The position numbers and the translations under genes were made by a program. A DNA stretch of 5,094 nt from Synergistaceae bacterium (lineage in GTDB: Bacteria; Synergistota; Synergistia; Synergistales; Synergistaceae), in NCBI GenBank assembly GCA_031274115.1, contig JAISQP010000038.1, positions 1 to 5,094 of the forward strand, read 5' to 3'. Under the pieces are notes generated by a model. That model was not told the DNA's origin. It saw only the letters and a list, made by a program, of their open reading frames with translations, and did not search any database. Shown piece after piece: positions 4,306-5,094 of this stretch (position 1 is its first letter; every line of letters starts with the position of its first letter).

Positions 4306-5094
4306 TCAGTGCCTGAACGTGCGAGGCCCGCCGACGAACATGCTGACGCCCAGTTCCGCCGCGCGGCGGGCAACCTCGGCGTCCTTCACGGAGCCGCCGG
4401 GCTGGATGATCGCGGACACGCCGGCCTCCGCCGCTATCTCGACGGTGTCCGGGAACGGGAAGAAGGCGTCGGACGCGAGCACGGCGCCCTTTGCCTTTTC
4501 GCCCGCCTGGGCGATGGCGTACCTCGCGGCGTCAACCCTGTTCGTGAAGCCTCCTCCTATGCCTACCGACGCGAGGTCCTTCGCGAGCACAATGGCGTTG
4601 CTCTTGGCGAGGCTCGCGGTCCGCCACGCGAAGAGCAGATCATCCCACAGGTCGGGCCTCGGCGCGCCCTCCCATCGGCCCTCCCGGAGAGAGGGGACGG
4701 GCGGCAGGGTCTCGCTCTGTATCAAAAAGCCGGACCTGTTCGCCGTTATCTGCTCCCTTGGAACATACGCCCCCGTGATCGTGAGCAGGCGAAGATTCGG
4801 CTTCTTCGCGCTGAGGAACTCTATCGCCCCCGGCGCGAACCCAGGCGCCGCGATTATTTCGTAGAAGTGTCCGGCCAGCCTGTCAGCAAGCGCCATATCC
4901 ACGTTCACAGTGAAGCCGACTATCCCGCCGAAGGCGGAAACCGGGTCGCTCGCGAGCGCGCGTTCGTAAGCGCCGAGCGCGTTATCCGCCGTCGCGGCGC
5001 CGCACGGGGTCGTGTGCTTCACGATGACGCAGGCGGTCTCCGTCTGGAAGATAGCCTGTCCCTTCAGCAGCGTGTCGAGGTCGAGCAGGTTGTT
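4306..5094 (-). CDS. purH: Bifunctional AICAR formyltransferase/IMP cyclohydrolase, C-terminal half
   Basis: PurH catalyses the last two steps to IMP: formyl transfer from 10-formyl-tetrahydrofolate to AICAR, then ring closure. The frame is open to the window edge, so only the last 262 residues of a roughly 500-residue protein are here. The N-terminal cyclohydrolase domain and the start lie outside. The fragment begins with the family block NNLLDLD and holds the formyltransferase catalytic Lys-His pair in VKHTTPCG (fragment residues 26-27), DPVSAFGG (50-57), KSNAIVL (164-170), ASDAFFPFPD (207-216), IIQPGGS (229-235) and the terminal TFRH. Two oddities: the usual GAGQxxR block reads GGGFTNR (180-186), and the loop before the LWDDLLFAW helix (fragment residues 130-147) resembles translated palindromic repeat DNA. 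It is the first gene seen of the operon and lies 2 nt before purD. Confidence 0.96.
   Translation of the reverse strand, partial: NNLLDLDTLLKGQAIFQTETACVIVKHTTPCGAATADNALGAYERALASDPVSAFGGIVGFTVNVDMALADRLAGHFYEIIAAPGFAPGAIEFLSAKKPNLRLLTITGAYVPREQITANRSGFLIQSETLPPVPSLREGRWEGAPRPDLWDDLLFAWRTASLAKSNAIVLAKDLASVGIGGGFTNRVDAARYAIAQAGEKAKGAVLASDAFFPFPDTVEIAAEAGVSAIIQPGGSVKDAEVARRAAELGVSMFVGGPRTFRH

Noticed and set aside
3644..4864. Long plus-strand open frame of 406 codons across purD and purH
   Set aside because: It is the antisense shadow of two clearly conserved genes; its translation is Arg/Ala-rich with no recognisable domain, as expected in G+C-rich DNA.

Overview
The window carries the 3' end of a purine-biosynthesis operon followed by two further same-strand genes. 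All five recognisable genes read leftward on the minus strand. The DNA is G+C-rich with G/C-ending codons. The PurE resembles the 'AGL..., MPPGMPVA' style of archaeal and deep-branching bacterial class I enzymes. The PurH C-terminus is unusual (GGFTNRVDA, GGPRTFRH). Together these suggest a bacterium outside the well-studied Proteobacteria and Firmicutes. Synergistota is my guess, but it rests on general resemblance only.

Layout from the right edge in transcription order. purH (5094-4306) is the C-terminal half of the bifunctional IMP-forming enzyme and runs off the window. purD (4303-3014) is a complete GAR synthetase and purE (3010-2474) a complete N5-CAIR mutase-type protein. The gaps between these genes are only 2 and 3 nt, so they form one tightly coupled operon covering the early GAR step, the AIR/CAIR carboxylation step and the last two steps to IMP. 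A 274-nt non-coding gap (2200-2473) follows. It is filled by a striking nested palindrome (2252-2439) that may be a mobile palindromic repeat, a terminator, or both. Beyond it lie a DMT/EamA-family membrane transporter (2199-1306) and, 27 nt downstream, an MBL-fold hydrolase (1278-499). These two are probably cotranscribed and are not obviously linked to purines.

The left 498 nt has no confident gene. It holds a near-consensus sigma70-type promoter (29-57, minus strand) firing out of the window, a 114-nt inverted repeat whose arms each contain their own hairpin (124-237), a short hydrophilic reading frame that may be a gene remnant (232-441), and a perfect 10-bp hairpin (444-470) just beyond the hydrolase stop.

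The core genes look ordinary. The points most worth following are the two palindromic repeat elements, a repeat-like peptide in a PurH loop, a PurE missing the usual histidine of its AAHLPG motif, and a G8 tract near the start of the hydrolase. I see no phage, CRISPR, toxin-antitoxin or defence system, and nothing that qualifies as a clear new multi-gene system.
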